A stretch of 56,994 nucleotides of DNA, taken from the NCBI GenBank assembly GCA_900315745.1, contig ONAG01000015.1, positions 1 through 56,994 on the forward strand, read 5' to 3'. Below the pieces are notes generated by a model that saw nothing but the letters and a program-made list of their open reading frames with translations, was not told the DNA's origin and made no database searches. A program made the translations under genes and the position numbers. Below, one piece after another: positions 33,131 to 40,614 of this stretch (positions are counted from its first letter, which is position 1; the number at the start of each line of letters is the position of its first letter). Origin of the DNA: an uncultured Prevotellaceae bacterium. GTDB taxonomy: Bacteria > Bacteroidota > Bacteroidia > Bacteroidales > Bacteroidaceae.

Positions 33131-33526
33131 TCAGGCATGAGCAGCCTTTTCTTCCTCTTCAGCCATCTTAGCCAGCTGTTCCTGCATGTCCTTGAGGAGT
33201 GTGGAACGCTCGACACAAGGTTCCATGGGGATGAAGAGCCACTTGGCAAGCCATTCCGCCTGATAGCAGCGGCCGATGGCACCCTCGATGGAGACGATGT
33301 AGAACTGTCCCTCTTTCGGAGGATGCTGTTCGTCCCATTCCTTGGCGAAGTTGAAGATCTCTATCACGGTGAATATGTTGTCCGTTTCAGGCATGCGCCA
33401 CACCTGACAGCGCGAGACAGCCACGGCAAGGGCTTGCATCAGATAGGGGTAGTGACCTGTCATGAACGCCTCCTCTGCCTGCTGGCGGATGAGGTCCTTG
33501 TTTGCTTGTTCATTGATTGTATCCAT
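33131..33526 (-). CDS. Cytoplasmic protein, paralog of the zinc-ribbon protein without the ribbon
   Basis: 131 residues, no signal peptide. The central region is clearly homologous to the protein at 34456-35022: ALAVAVSRCQVWRMPETDN versus ALDVAVTRCMVWREMETEK, FYIVSIEGAIG versus FYMVTTDGAIG, and EWLAKWLFIPMEPCVERS versus EWLTTWMFVPMEDCQERD. It lacks the C-terminal zinc ribbon and ends in a short Glu/Ala-rich helix. Conserved Trp and Cys residues suggest a small globular domain. The family is not recognised. It is the last gene of a six-gene operon, 12 bases after the membrane-protein gene. Confidence 0.7.
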   Translation of the reverse strand: MDTINEQANKDLIRQQAEEAFMTGHYPYLMQALAVAVSRCQVWRMPETDNIFTVIEIFNFAKEWDEQHPPKEGQFYIVSIEGAIGRCYQAEWLAKWLFIPMEPCVERSTLLKDMQEQLAKMAEEEEKAAHA

Positions 33527-33538
33527 GTCGGTTGATGA

Positions 33539-34441
33539 TTAGCGGTTCAACGGAGGTGGGGGTGGGGGACACGAAGTCAAAGGAGGAGGAGGCGGAACGG
33601 CACCCGGAGGTGGGGGAGGCACGGCACCAGAAACTGGCGACACAGGAACAGCACCCGGGGGTGGGGGAGGCACAGCACCAACGGCAGCCTTCGCCGTTGC
33701 AGGTTGCTGCTGCATGTTCTTTGCCACCACGGCGAGGATGACGCCGGTGATGAAGAAGGGGAAGGCGAGCCAGAAGCACCAGTGGAGACCGACGAGGCTG
33801 AGACCCACGGCAAGTGTCATGCCCAGGGTCATGCCTGTCAGGAAACGCACGACGGTGATGTGGCGCGGCACCTTGCCTTTCGTGATGGTGCGTGCACCCG
33901 AGAAGATGAGTCCGGTGAGGAAACCGCCCTTGTTGCCGATGTTCTGCAGCAGCATCACCGCCGACATGAGACCCACCATGGAGTTCTGCCAACGCTGGTT
34001 GATGTTCATGAACGTGTAGAGGAACAGGGCGATGCCCACACCCATCAGCAGGGGCGCGATGCCCTTCGCCGTGTCTTTCGACATATTGCTGAACATGCCT
34101 TTCAGACCGCCAGCCACACCCACGAAGGGGGGCTTCTTCTCAAACAGCGGCAGGATGAGCGAGTTGATGAACACCGCCATCACCACCTTGCCGGCAATGC
34201 CGCCGACAGCGCCCAACACACCGCCGAAGAGTCCGCCCTCGGCATAGGAGAGGAAGCTGAGCACCTGCATGGGCCACGGGAAGGGCTTCCAGAGGCTCGA
34301 CAGGATGCCGATGATGATCCACACGGCACTGATGGCAATGGTGGGCAGTAGTTTCACGGGATTCCTCAACACCTGCAGCCCCTGTTGGACAGCATTTTTC
34401 AGATATTGGCCTAAGCCTGTCTTGTCTTTTTCTTGTTCCAT
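33539..34441 (-). CDS. Polytopic membrane protein with polyproline C-terminal tail
   Basis: 300 residues from ATG 34441, chosen because AGGAGGG stands 8 bases upstream; a TTG-initiated extension of six codons would include that site. About five to six hydrophobic segments are visible (ISAVWIIIGILSSLW; GLFGGVLGAVGGIAGKVVMA; IAPLLMGVGIALFLYTFM; MTLAVGLSLVGLHWCFWL; FFITGVILAVVA). The last ~50 residues are proline tracts (AVPPPPPGAVP, CPPPPPPLNR), which would need EF-P for translation and could bind partner proteins. The family is not recognised. It sits between the two paralogous cytoplasmic proteins, so the three may form a complex at the inner membrane (inference). Confidence 0.75.
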   Translation of the reverse strand: MEQEKDKTGLGQYLKNAVQQGLQVLRNPVKLLPTIAISAVWIIIGILSSLWKPFPWPMQVLSFLSYAEGGLFGGVLGAVGGIAGKVVMAVFINSLILPLFEKKPPFVGVAGGLKGMFSNMSKDTAKGIAPLLMGVGIALFLYTFMNINQRWQNSMVGLMSAVMLLQNIGNKGGFLTGLIFSGARTITKGKVPRHITVVRFLTGMTLGMTLAVGLSLVGLHWCFWLAFPFFITGVILAVVAKNMQQQPATAKAAVGAVPPPPPGAVPVSPVSGAVPPPPPGAVPPPPPLTSCPPPPPPLNR

Positions 34442-34455
34442 ACACTTTCCCTCCT

Positions 34456-35022
34456 TCAACTAAAGATGAGACTTTTTCCGCACTGGCTGCAGAACTTGTT
34501 TTCCTGCTGCACCCTGGCACCGCAGTAGGGGCAGAAGTTGATTGCCCGCTTCGGCACTGCCTTTTCCGCCTGCTCCTTCTTCTCCGTCTTTTCAGACTTC
34601 TCCGACTTTTCCGTCTCGGAGGTTCCGGTCTCTGCCTGCTCTGCCTCCTGACGGTTTTCCGGTTCGGGAGCCTTCTGAGTTGCTGATGCGTCGTGGAGGT
34701 CCTCCTGCATCTTGCGCAGGATGAAGTCGCGCTCCTGGCAGTCTTCCATAGGCACGAACATCCACGTGGTCAGCCATTCCAGTCCCGGGCTGATGCCGAT
34801 GGCACCATCGGTGGTCACCATGTAGAATTTGTGTCCGTCGAGCGGATGCTCCCGATCCACCCTTTGGGCAAATTCAAGGAGTTCCATGGCGGAATAGGGC
34901 TTTTCTGTCTCCATCTCGCGCCACACCATGCAGCGTGTGACGGCGACGTCGAGTGCCTGGGTGAAGGTGCGGGTATGCATCGGCAGCACTCTGTATCTCG
35001 GTTGTTCCTGTTCTTTTTCCAT
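34456..35022 (-). CDS. Zinc-ribbon protein of the six-gene operon
   Basis: 188 residues, cytoplasmic. Residues about 15-105 are the domain shared with the protein at 33131-33526. A charged linker rich in Glu, Lys and Ser follows (about 110-160), probably disordered. Residues about 163-185 are a zinc ribbon with four cysteines, CPYCGARVQQENKFCSQCGK. Such C-terminal ribbons are common in membrane-associated bacterial proteins, but the N-terminal domain is unknown to me. The gene lies between the His/Glu-rich secreted protein and the membrane protein, with gaps of 21 and 14 bases. Confidence 0.75.
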   Translation of the reverse strand: MEKEQEQPRYRVLPMHTRTFTQALDVAVTRCMVWREMETEKPYSAMELLEFAQRVDREHPLDGHKFYMVTTDGAIGISPGLEWLTTWMFVPMEDCQERDFILRKMQEDLHDASATQKAPEPENRQEAEQAETGTSETEKSEKSEKTEKKEQAEKAVPKRAINFCPYCGARVQQENKFCSQCGKSLIFS

Positions 35023-35043
35023 ACTTGTCTGCTCTTTGGTCCG

Positions 35044-37773
35044 TTACTTTTTGCGGTTGGCAGCATAGCGTGCCGCTGTGTCAGAAAGTTTGTTGATTTC
35101 CTTGCCGAATTCATACACATCGGAGCCGTAATTGCCGCCAGTGAGTTCAAAGACGTTCTTGGCATCCTCGCCTTTGCCGTACTTCACCTGTGAGAAGGTT
35201 TCGTTGACGGCTGCCTCTGCCAGCTTGCCCTTGTCGATGGTGCCTTGGAAGATACCAGCCACCGAAGTCGTCTTGGTGATGAGCTTGGCATTGCCATCGC
35301 CGAGATCCGACACACGCACGTTGACGCCTTTCATCTTAGGTCCCAACTTGATGTTCGACTTTTTGTTGAGGACATTGTTGATCGTCGTCATGACCGAATA
35401 AGTCTTGTCGTTGTCAGGCACGAGTCCCTTCTTGGCATAATCGACATAGTCCTTAGCCCCTCCCTTCAGGGTTTCGAAACCGGCGTTGACACCCTTGCCG
35501 AACGCGAAACCTGCAGTGTGGCTGCCCACGCCGCTGAAGCCTGCCTTCAAAGCCTTGTCCATGTTACCGCCCGAATCATAATACTCTTTCGCGCCCGACT
35601 TGAGGAACTCCGTACCTGCACCGACGCCGTACTCCATCACCCAGCCGCCGCCATACTTCTCGGAAATGCCTTCAGCCTCGTTCTGGATGACGGTCAGTGC
35701 ACCCTCACCCGTACGCACAGCCACATGTCCGACGGCCTCCCAGCCCGACTTGCCCTCTGCCACAGCTTCCGACACACCCACGCCTGTCGCCTTGATCATG
35801 GTGTAGGCATTCTTTACATGACTGCCGCCCGGGGTGATGGTGGAAAGCACGTTCACACCGATTTCAGCCGTCTTGTCAACCTTCTCCAGATACTGCTCCT
35901 TGTCGTCCCATGCTTCACCTTCGTATTTGTAGGTGCGCGAGTCTATCTCATTCATGACCTGCTCAAATTTCTGTGCTTTCCTCACGGACTCGTAGTCCGC
36001 CTTCGTGTGATACTTATCAGCCAGCTTCTCCAGGTCTTCCTGCTTCTTCTGTGCCAGTTCCTCCTTTGCCTTCCAGTCGCGGTAGTCCTTCATCTCGTCG
36101 GAGTAGCCACGCTCGAGGTCGCGCTGGTTCTGGGCTTCCCACTGATCATGCTGCTCCATCTTGTTCACCTGACCTTGGATGTAGTCCTGACGGAGCGTGT
36201 CGGCATTCTCAGCCTCATGTCGCAGCATCTCCCCAATCTCATCGATGTTGTATCGCTGGTTGGGATCGTCCGGATTGGTTGCGCTGTCCGTGTACCAGGT
36301 GCCATCGCCATAGGAGTAGAAATGCTTGTCCTGATTGGTCACCGGACTCTTCATCACGATGTCACCATCTTCCATCTGCTTCAGGTGATCACCGTAAGGG
36401 ATGTCAGCAGGGTTGATGCGGTTGGGATCCTCCTGCTCCTCTGTCTCTTCAGCAGGCTCTTTCTCTTCAGCAGGTTCTTTCTCTTCCTCAGACTCTTTCT
36501 CTTCCTCAGACTCTTTCTCTTCCTCGGATTCAGATTCCTCACCCGACTCCTCTTCCTCAGATTCTTCCTCTCTTTCTTCAGGTTCATCCTCAGGCTCATC
36601 CTCTTCTTCAGACTCTTTCTCCTCGGGTTCTTCTTCTTCCTCCTCGGATTCCTCTTCCTCAGACTCCTCTTCTTCTTCGGATTCTTCCTCTTCTTCGGAT
36701 TCTTCTTCCTCTTCCTCAGACTCCTCTTCTTCCTCCTCAGATTCTTCCTCTTCTTCAGACTCTTCCTCCTCAGGTTCTTCTGGCTCTTCTTCGGACTCCT
36801 CTTCTTCCTCCTTCTCAGATTCCTCCTCTTCCTCGGATTCCTCTGGTTCTGGTTCCTCCCCTGGCTCTTCTTCTTCCTGTTCCACCTCAGGTTCCTCAGG
36901 CTCGTCAGGTTCTATGCCCTCGTCGGATGGGAAGTCAGACGGGAAGTCGGGAGTTGACGGTGACGGGGGTGGGGGAGGTGTGGCACCTGCGGCAGCACCT
37001 GCCGCTCCTCCTGCAATGCCGCCACCCACACTGCCGCCGACGGCACCGCCTACTGCTCCGCCGACAGCTGCTCCGATACCTGCACCCAGACCGATGGCGG
37101 CGGCACCACCGATGACATTGACAATGGCCGAACCGACAGGACCGGCATGGTCATGCAGTCCCAAGGGGTCGTGCGAACCAGTCAGGTGGTAAATGAAATG
37201 ATCAAAGGCATCGTGATGATGATCTTCATAGCCGTCACCGTAGTCATAGCCATAGTCATCATCGTGATGGTGGTCTTCATAACCATAGTCATCGCCTTCG
37301 TCACCGTGATGATGGTCTTCATAGCCGTAATCATAGCCTTCGTCATCGTGGTGATGGTCTTCATCATCATGATGATGTTCCTCGCTGTCCTGCCCCTCCC
37401 CTTTCTTCTTCTTTATGTTTTCCATGAGAGAGTGGGCAAGTGATTGGGTCAGTTCTTCTATTCTCTTGTTCTGTTGTTCATTCAACCTTTGAGCGGCATC
37501 AACAGCAGCACGAATGGCTCTATCTTCCTCTTCAGTCTGGTTGGAAGTGCTGCTTCCCGACTGGTTGGGATTAGGCATGGCGCCTACGTCGTAATCTCTT
37601 CTGGAGGAGGGCACGTGTTGGGTTTCATAATTTCCGCCTTGCCCTGCCACATGCAGTCCCGGTTCCATCACCTTTTTCCTGTCCTGTGCCAGTCCCGGTA
37701 ACGACACAACGGCTGCAAGCATCAGCAACAGGATGCCCAGCCGTTGTGGGGTTTGTGTGTATTTCTTTTTCAT
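35044..37773 (-). CDS. 909-residue secreted protein with His triplets, Gly-rich segment and Glu-rich tract
   Basis: The start at 37773 gives a signal peptide (MKKKYTQTPQRLGILLLMLA, ending LPGLAQ). Then a coiled-coil-like helix (81-125) and a metal-binding-like part with five HHH triplets (133, 140, 154, 168, 185) spaced by acidic and DYGYE residues. A 45-residue Gly/Ala segment (about 219-264) could insert into a membrane. Next come PPPPP and about 165 residues almost only Glu/Ser/Pro (284-449). The C-terminal half (450-909) is globular in composition: long charged helices, then Gly/Ala-rich helices (TGEGALTVIQNEAEGI; YGVGAGTEFLKSGAKEYY) reminiscent of pre-toxin regions of secreted polymorphic proteins. 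No enzymatic domain was recognised. Confidence 0.8.
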   Translation of the reverse strand: MKKKYTQTPQRLGILLLMLAAVVSLPGLAQDRKKVMEPGLHVAGQGGNYETQHVPSSRRDYDVGAMPNPNQSGSSTSNQTEEEDRAIRAAVDAAQRLNEQQNKRIEELTQSLAHSLMENIKKKKGEGQDSEEHHHDDEDHHHDDEGYDYGYEDHHHGDEGDDYGYEDHHHDDDYGYDYGDGYEDHHHDAFDHFIYHLTGSHDPLGLHDHAGPVGSAIVNVIGGAAAIGLGAGIGAAVGGAVGGAVGGSVGGGIAGGAAGAAAGATPPPPPSPSTPDFPSDFPSDEGIEPDEPEEPEVEQEEEEPGEEPEPEESEEEEESEKEEEEESEEEPEEPEEEESEEEEESEEEEEESEEEEEESEEEEESEEEEESEEEESEEEEEEPEEKESEEEDEPEDEPEEREEESEEEESGEESESEEEKESEEEKESEEEKEPAEEKEPAEETEEQEDPNRINPADIPYGDHLKQMEDGDIVMKSPVTNQDKHFYSYGDGTWYTDSATNPDDPNQRYNIDEIGEMLRHEAENADTLRQDYIQGQVNKMEQHDQWEAQNQRDLERGYSDEMKDYRDWKAKEELAQKKQEDLEKLADKYHTKADYESVRKAQKFEQVMNEIDSRTYKYEGEAWDDKEQYLEKVDKTAEIGVNVLSTITPGGSHVKNAYTMIKATGVGVSEAVAEGKSGWEAVGHVAVRTGEGALTVIQNEAEGISEKYGGGWVMEYGVGAGTEFLKSGAKEYYDSGGNMDKALKAGFSGVGSHTAGFAFGKGVNAGFETLKGGAKDYVDYAKKGLVPDNDKTYSVMTTINNVLNKKSNIKLGPKMKGVNVRVSDLGDGNAKLITKTTSVAGIFQGTIDKGKLAEAAVNETFSQVKYGKGEDAKNVFELTGGNYGSDVYEFGKEINKLSDTAARYAANRKK
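36437..36925 (-). repeat. Low-complexity coding repeat for the Glu/Ser tract
   Basis: The plus strand reads as iterated TCTTCCTCTTCCTCAGACTC-like units. It encodes (E)nSE repeats in the minus-strand gene. The plus-strand poly-Ser frame is its shadow. The region is expected to vary in length between strains. Confidence 0.7.
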
Positions 37774-37826
37774 GTATGTCGTGTGTTGAAATGGTTCAAG
37801 GATGTTTCCGGAGGGTTCACAGCCCG

Positions 37827-38576
37827 TCAATGCACGTCGATGCCTTCAAATTCCAGTTCTGAGATGGCAGTGTCCTGATACTTCGTGCCCGGATAGACAT
37901 CGATAATCTCGAAGCGCAGACGCCATGCAGGTTTCTCGGAATCGTGATAGCCGAAGGGTCCGAACTTCTCAAGGTCGAACTCCTGCATGCCGCGCACGTC
38001 CTGCAGGTCGAGGATGCAGATGGGCTTGCTGCGGTAATACACCTTGATGTATTTGGGACGTGAGTTGGACTCGTATGCTGTCTTTGACTTCACGTAGCCT
38101 GCAAGAATCTTGACACCAGTCACGCGTGGACAAGCACCTGCAAACTCATATTCAATCCATTCACCGATGCCTTGTCCCTGGGCTCCTTCCACCCATGCCG
38201 ACTCGTGGTCGAAGTCGTGGGCGTTCTTGGGCAGGTAGTTGAACTTCCCCTGTGACTTCAGGTGGCTCGATGCCGTGACACGCTGCACCTCCCCACCGCA
38301 GTACCAGCTGCACTTGCCTGAATAGAGTTCCTCGAGGACGGGATTCTCACCCAACTTCTCATAGCGGTCCCACATGTTCTGGGGCAGGTCGGCATCTTCT
38401 ATGCTTGCCTGTTCGTTGAGTGACTTCCACTCTGCCAGCTCTGCGTCCGAAGGCATCAGCCACACATGTTCGGGCTTCACCATCGGGAGATTGTTCGCTG
38501 AATTGGGATTCGGTCCCTGCGCCTGTGCCGACAGTCCTGCCAGCACCAGTGCCATGCTCAAAAAAATCTTTTTCAT
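37827..38576 (-). CDS. Secreted protein with NADase-type glycan-binding-like (discoidin-like) domain
   Basis: 249 residues, signal peptide ending AQAQ. From about residue 85: CSWYCGGEVQRVTASSHLKS, NAHDFDHESAWVEGAQGQGI, GEWIEYEF, ILAGYVKSKTAYESNSRPKY. This order matches the NADase-type glycan-binding / galactose-binding-like jelly roll (NAxDxdxxTAWvEGxxGxGiGEwI). The N-terminal ~60 residues are separate. It may bind cell-surface sugars; this is family knowledge applied by eye. The gene precedes the His/Glu-rich protein by 53 bases in the same operon. Confidence 0.75.
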   Translation of the reverse strand: MKKIFLSMALVLAGLSAQAQGPNPNSANNLPMVKPEHVWLMPSDAELAEWKSLNEQASIEDADLPQNMWDRYEKLGENPVLEELYSGKCSWYCGGEVQRVTASSHLKSQGKFNYLPKNAHDFDHESAWVEGAQGQGIGEWIEYEFAGACPRVTGVKILAGYVKSKTAYESNSRPKYIKVYYRSKPICILDLQDVRGMQEFDLEKFGPFGYHDSEKPAWRLRFEIIDVYPGTKYQDTAISELEFEGIDVH

Positions 38577-38682
38577 ATCCGGTTGTTTAATTTAATACAT
38601 AATTCATATTGCATATGATTGAGAGCTGAGTGCCTCTTTTCATTCTCTCATTTTTTCATTCTTTCATTTCAGCGGAGCGCCC

Positions 38683-39225
38683 TCACTCCTCATACACATA
38701 AGGGTGGGGGTTGGGTTGGAAGGTCACGGGCTTGTCCAGCACGGTGTATTTCCAGTCGTACTCAAGTTCGAAAGTGAACGTGGCAGACGTCGGGGTCATG
38801 TCGGAGAAGGAGAAGCTCATGGCGTAGGTGCCGGCGTAAGGTCCTTCTTCAAGCAGATACTCTATCCATCCGGTGGTGTCGGGCTCGTCGTCGAAGTTGT
38901 GCCCTATCCGGAAACCTCCTGCCTCATTATATATATAATACACGTCAGGTTTGTAGTCGGGGTTCTCCTTGCAGTATTCCTCGTCATACTTCATCGCCTC
39001 GACGTAGTGGGTGGTGTCACGCAGGTCATATATCCTCGTGCTGTCCTCATTGATCCAAATCTTGTAGATGCTCACTTCCTGACTGGCTTGCTTGGCACCC
39101 TTGTCCAAGGAGTCTGCAGCCAGGGAGTCCATATCCGTCACCGTGGCGACCTTCTTTCCATTTGCGATGCATGCCGTGACCATCAAGCCGGTCACACACG
39201 CCAGTGCCCAAAAAATTTTCTTCAT
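38683..39225 (-). CDS. Lipoprotein, first gene of the six-gene operon
   Basis: 180 residues from ATG 39225 (a TTG two codons earlier is disfavoured). The lipobox is MVTAC, giving Cys19. The mature part starts with a Ser/Asp/Lys-rich linker (DMDSLAADSLDKG) followed by SIYKIWINEDSTRIYDL and beta-rich sequence ending VTFQPNPHPYVYEE. The linker composition resembles that of the lipoprotein at 43165 on the other side of the origin. No known domain recognised. It is transcribed from the promoter at 39271-39302, leftward from the iteron region. Confidence 0.75.
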   Translation of the reverse strand: MKKIFWALACVTGLMVTACIANGKKVATVTDMDSLAADSLDKGAKQASQEVSIYKIWINEDSTRIYDLRDTTHYVEAMKYDEEYCKENPDYKPDVYYIYNEAGGFRIGHNFDDEPDTTGWIEYLLEEGPYAGTYAMSFSFSDMTPTSATFTFELEYDWKYTVLDKPVTFQPNPHPYVYEE

Positions 39226-39270
39226 ATTCAACAGGTTTTAGTTCAATAGGTATGGATTGTTATTCCGCCA

Positions 39271-39302
39271 CAAAGATAACGACTTTTTCAACATCTTCCA
39301 AA
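39271..39302 (-). promoter_or_regulatory. Promoter of the six-gene operon
   Basis: Minus strand TTTG (39299-39302), 20 bases, TATCTTTG (39271-39278), about 46 bases before ATG 39225. The first iteron (39318) lies 16 bases upstream of the -33 element, so initiator binding could influence this promoter. Confidence 0.65.
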
Positions 39303-39315
39303 TGTTTTAAGAAAA

Positions 39316-40494
39316 ACGTGACAAATTCCAAAGATGTTCCAAAGAAGCGTGACAGATTCCCAACTTAATTGAAGGTGAAGGGTAGGGGAGTGAAGGGGTG
39401 AAACGTGACAAATTCCCAACAAGGAATGAAGCGGCAGAATAGGCGAAGCGTGACAAATACCAAACGTGTCCAACGTGCTGATTGAACGGAAGTGTGACAA
39501 ATTCCCAATAAGGACTTGGGCTTTAAAATGAAACGGAAAAATGTTTAAGCAAAACCCAATATATTTTATTTCAATAGAAAGATGATTAAGAATAAATTAG
39601 CGATATTTTGCGCAAGTTTTCGCATAACAAAATGAATAAAAGTGTGACAAATTCCAAATACGTTTTTGTCACGATGAAAAGCATGTTTGAGCGACAGGGC
39701 AGGGCAAGAAAGGTCTGTGGGGGACACTCCATGGTAGAGAGGGGCTAACTGACTCAAAAACAACGGTAAAAGTGGAAAGCCAAGGAGGACTCATAATACA
39801 AGTTTGTCACGCAAAAACCGCCTTTTCAGACACGGATTTGTCACGCACTTTTAACCCATTTCTGTCACGCTTCTGGTGCTCATGTTTAAAGAACTTGCAT
39901 TAAGTGTATGAAAAATAATTGGTTAGACGGATTGTTTGCATCATCATCCAGAGAAAAAGTGTGACAAATTCCCAACACAATCTGCCGCACAAAGGACGGA
40001 AAGAAGGGCTGGAAAAAACGTGACAAATACCAAAGAAGCATTGAAAACGAGTGTTTTAGGGTAGTGTGACAAATTCCCAACTATATATAAATAGGTATAG
40101 GAAGATAACACCCATTTCTTAAAGATAAGAAAGAAAGATCTTTCCTTTTAAATAAAAATAAACAAATATATTATATATAGAGTGTCGCAACTGATTGAAA
40201 AACAGATGAATGAACGATAAAAACGTGACAAAAGGCAAACAAGACAGTGACAAATCCCCATTGAAAGCGGGACAAAAAGCAAATATAAATGACTGATAAT
40301 GTGACAAATACCAAATAAACAATGGAATGTGTGACAAAAACCCAACATAAACGTGACAAATCCCAAATGCAAGTATTTCTCGTGCCGACATTGAGAGGTA
40401 CACCCTTCCTGAAGACTGACGCACACACATGTTGTAACTCGACGCATAAGCATCTGAAGGAGGGCGTTGCTCTCGCTGACCCACATTTGTCACG
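39316..40494. other. Iteron-type replication origin region
   Basis: About 20 copies of a 15-17 base iteron with core GTGACAAATTCCCAA. Forward cores begin at 39318, 39349, 39405, 39450, 39494, 39644, 39961, 40020, 40066, 40225, 40247, 40269 (degenerate), 40301, 40331 and 40353. Inverted cores (TTTGTCACG) lie near 39666, 39803, 39836, 39860 and 40486. No gene is supported here. It immediately precedes the Rep_3-family initiator gene. Iterons of this kind are bound by such initiators, so this is very probably the origin (ori) of a replicon. Confidence 0.85.
40081..40190. other. AT-rich tract inside the iteron region, candidate unwinding element
   Basis: About 110 bases strongly AT-rich (CTATATATAAATAGG ... 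AATATATTATATATAG) with a small AAAGATC/GATCTTT palindrome, between iteron groups. The position is right for a DNA unwinding element. A second AT-rich stretch is at 39541-39610. No DnaA box with the strict TTATCCACA sequence was seen. Confidence 0.5.
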
Positions 40495-40553
40495 ATGAAG
40501 GGGGCAGATAGCACTATTTTATCAAGAAAAAAGAGAGAAAATCAAGAAAAATC

Positions 40554-40583
40554 TTTGGGAGAAAAAAAAACTTTGTATCTTTG
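40554..40583 (+). promoter_or_regulatory. Promoter of the rep gene
   Basis: TTTG (40554-40557), 18 bases, TATCTTTG (40576-40583), about 31 bases before ATG 40615. It rules out the longer in-frame start at 40495. The inverted iteron at 40484-40494 lies 60 bases upstream and may serve in autorepression. Confidence 0.7.
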
Positions 40584-40614
40584 CAATGTTTTCATTAAAG
40601 ACCAACCAAAACCA

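Noticed and set aside
36401-37192. Plus-strand frame encoding a poly-Ser protein
   Set aside because: It is antisense to the Glu-rich tract of the minus-strand gene, with no promoter or signal peptide of its own.
40495-40614. Upstream start of rep at 40495
   Set aside because: A strong promoter (40554-40583) lies inside this extension, and the extra residues match no initiator sequence.
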